Source: Chlamydiota bacterium (GTDB lineage: Bacteria; Chlamydiota; Chlamydiia; Chlamydiales; SM23-39). From it: a stretch of 43,260 bases of DNA. Shown here piece by piece: positions 42,241 to 43,260 of this stretch. How positions within the stretch are numbered: position 1 is the first letter of the stretch; the number at the start of each line of letters is the position of its first letter. Below the pieces are notes generated by a model. The model ran no database searches, was not told the DNA's origin, and saw only the letters and a program-made list of their open reading frames with translations. The position numbers and the translations under genes are program-made. The stretch covers positions 1 to 43,260 of the forward strand of contig DAIDIZ010000010.1 in assembly GCA_027451585.1 (NCBI GenBank), in the 5' to 3' direction.

Positions 42241-43260
42241 AGCTTCCGATCGATGTAATGGGGTCTCGCGCTGGGGTTCAAGTGAATGCGGGTCCTTGCA
42301 AGAGAAACCCTCCTTTCCTTTGTTTGGCGGATGGCTCGGGTTTGGAGTTTGTAGTCAGCGACAAATCCAGCACAGATCGAAAAATTGGAATCGCCATGAA
42401 TGCAGCAATCAAATCGAGTCATAGCAAAGAAATCTTCCAAGACGTTACTATCGATCCCGTTTTCTACTTTTGGGTAGTCAAACAGAATATCGAGATCTTG
42501 GAGATCTTGTTGTAATCTCTCTGCCAAACGGGACGGTTTGTGATCGTCAGTGAAAATGTAGACGTACAGAGGTTCTGCAGAAAAGAAGTCAAAGATAAAG
42601 CGGATTTCGTGTGAAAAGAACTCGAGATTGACTGCTTTTAACGGATGACAATCTAGGATGGAAGAAGGTTCATAATTACCCCCAGTGCGGATGTGCACGG
42701 CGACAGAGATCCGATTTTTGGGAATATTGACGTTCGACTTGAGAAGGTGAGCAGGGGCTACGTGCTTTCGGATTTCTTTTCTGAATCCAGGATCATCCCA
42801 GTCAATATCGACATAGGACCAGCAATAACGATGATCTTCGATCGGTCCACCCCAAATTCTCTCAGGGAAATAGGGGATATAGATCAAGGTGTGGTTGGGG
42901 AAATCTTTCTTTTGAAAATGGGCGTCCAGGTCCCAGTTAGCGCTCCAAGGATGGTATCCATAAGTCTCCATGGGAATTTCTAGAATGGAGAGCATGAGCT
43001 GATCACTATATTTGAAAGGTCGGTAGCCGAGGGGAACATTGTATTTGTAGGAAATCCATTTTGTATGGAGATAACTGAGAATATTATCGCCAAATCTCCC
43101 TCCACTGAAATCGTAGGTAACCGCAATCGAAGGGGGCAGCTGAGCAAGAAGCGGGTGGATGAACAATGAAACGAGGGAAAAAAAGAGGGCGGAAATCCAG
43201 TATACCGGAAATGATTCAAAAGTCGGCTTTTTGGCCGGCGTGAAAGCTGCCGATAAATCG
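42237..43260 (-). CDS. Fucosyltransferase-like glycosyltransferase (5' end beyond window)
   Basis: At least 309 aa. FSGGRFGDNILSYLHTKWIS resembles the GGRLGNQ motif of GT11 fucosyltransferases, AVHIRTGGNY is the HxRxGD-like GDP-sugar motif, and the C-terminal CIHGDSNFSICAGFVAD resembles the D-S-F-A motif seen in GT11/GT23-like enzymes. The TTG at 43166 is the only internal start, but the frame is open to the window edge and includes a hydrophobic stretch WISALFFSLVSLFIHPLLA, read as a signal peptide or anchor. Further upstream the frame crosses a repeat-derived stretch (KKPTFESFPVY). So the real start lies at or beyond 43166 and is unresolved. It overlaps menH by 4 nt. Confidence 0.7.
   Translation of the reverse strand, partial: DLSAAFTPAKKPTFESFPVYWISALFFSLVSLFIHPLLAQLPPSIAVTYDFSGGRFGDNILSYLHTKWISYKYNVPLGYRPFKYSDQLMLSILEIPMETYGYHPWSANWDLDAHFQKKDFPNHTLIYIPYFPERIWGGPIEDHRYCWSYVDIDWDDPGFRKEIRKHVAPAHLLKSNVNIPKNRISVAVHIRTGGNYEPSSILDCHPLKAVNLEFFSHEIRFIFDFFSAEPLYVYIFTDDHKPSRLAERLQQDLQDLDILFDYPKVENGIDSNVLEDFFAMTRFDCCIHGDSNFSICAGFVADYKLQTRAIRQTKERRVSLARTRIHLNPSARPHYIDRKL
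43201..43232 (-). repeat. Dispersed repeat, copy E (right half), within the transferase frame
   Basis: The minus strand reads AAAAAGCCGACTTTTGAATC followed by ATTTCCGGTATA, matching the right half of the complete unit at 25559-25618 with two substitutions. It continues CTGG rather than CTCGTTCC. It lies in the open frame upstream of the transferase's hydrophobic segment. Confidence 0.6.

Noticed and set aside
1..43260. CRISPR arrays, tRNA genes, prophage, riboswitches
   Set aside because: No regularly spaced direct repeats, no cloverleaf-type sequence, no phage structural genes and no recognisable riboswitch leader were found by eye.

Overview
The window comes from a member of the Chlamydiota outside the classical Chlamydiaceae (Criblamydiaceae/Waddliaceae/Parachlamydiaceae type). 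Gene content and local order support this. Blocks seen here are rpsU-tsaB-lon-...-rnz-xerC, glyA-clpP1, nifU/nifS-gpmA-pseudouridine synthase, ruvB-spoIID, two CBS/DUF21 proteins-cysteine desulfurase-PP2C, glgX-slc1 and yidC-dnaA. From memory they match blocks in Chlamydia trachomatis (about CT342-347, CT431-432, CT720-723, CT040-043, CT253-259, CT250-251), but here they are joined in a different overall order. The species cannot be named from the sequence alone.

Layout. 1-6.5 kb: rpsU (cut by the window edge) and tsaB on the minus strand, then a tightly overlapping plus-strand chain lon, a HldE-C-like nucleotidyltransferase, a GlpG-type rhomboid, rnz and xerC. 6.6-7.8 kb: RNase P RNA and a coiled-coil/zinc-ribbon protein, both minus. 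7.9-17.9 kb: glyA-clpP, a fused and degenerate NifS-NifU protein with gpmA (minus), a pseudouridine synthase, a PiT phosphate transporter, an outer-membrane barrel candidate and glgP. 17.9-20.6 kb: a small plasticity island with a truncated YhcG-like nuclease, a 584-bp internally deleted IS3-family element, the stump of another gene, an unrecognised protein with slippery tracts and a perfect palindrome. 20.6-31.6 kb: spoIID-ruvB, a small membrane protein with two DUF21/CBS proteins, an intact cysteine desulfurase, a PP2C phosphatase, a CPBP protease, a lipoprotein, glgX and the type III secretion chaperone Slc1. 31.7-37.5 kb: a TPR protein, yidC and a divergent dnaA. 37.5-43.3 kb: a classical o-succinylbenzoate menaquinone cluster (menH-menB-menA, then menC-menE) with a pseudogenised MscS fragment inside it and a translationally coupled fucosyltransferase-like gene upstream.

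Functional themes. There is glycogen turnover (glgP, glgX). Protein quality control and regulated proteolysis are represented by Lon, ClpP1, rhomboid and CPBP. SpoIID and RuvB serve cell wall and chromosome upkeep, Slc1 serves type III secretion, and the men cluster supplies a respiratory quinone.

The most unusual items are: (1) the NifS-NifU fusion, whose NifS half lacks the PLP lysine, the catalytic cysteine and other PLP contacts; (2) a family of about 60-bp dispersed repeats (TATACTCGTTCC...TCGGTATA), mostly in gene-3'-end or convergent spacers; (3) several genes whose -10-like hexamer lies only 7-10 nt before the start codon with no Shine-Dalgarno, suggesting leaderless transcripts; (4) the island gene with A10 and G9 tracts and a Pro-rich motif repeated in two frames. 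Functional statements rest on motifs read by eye; no database search was run.
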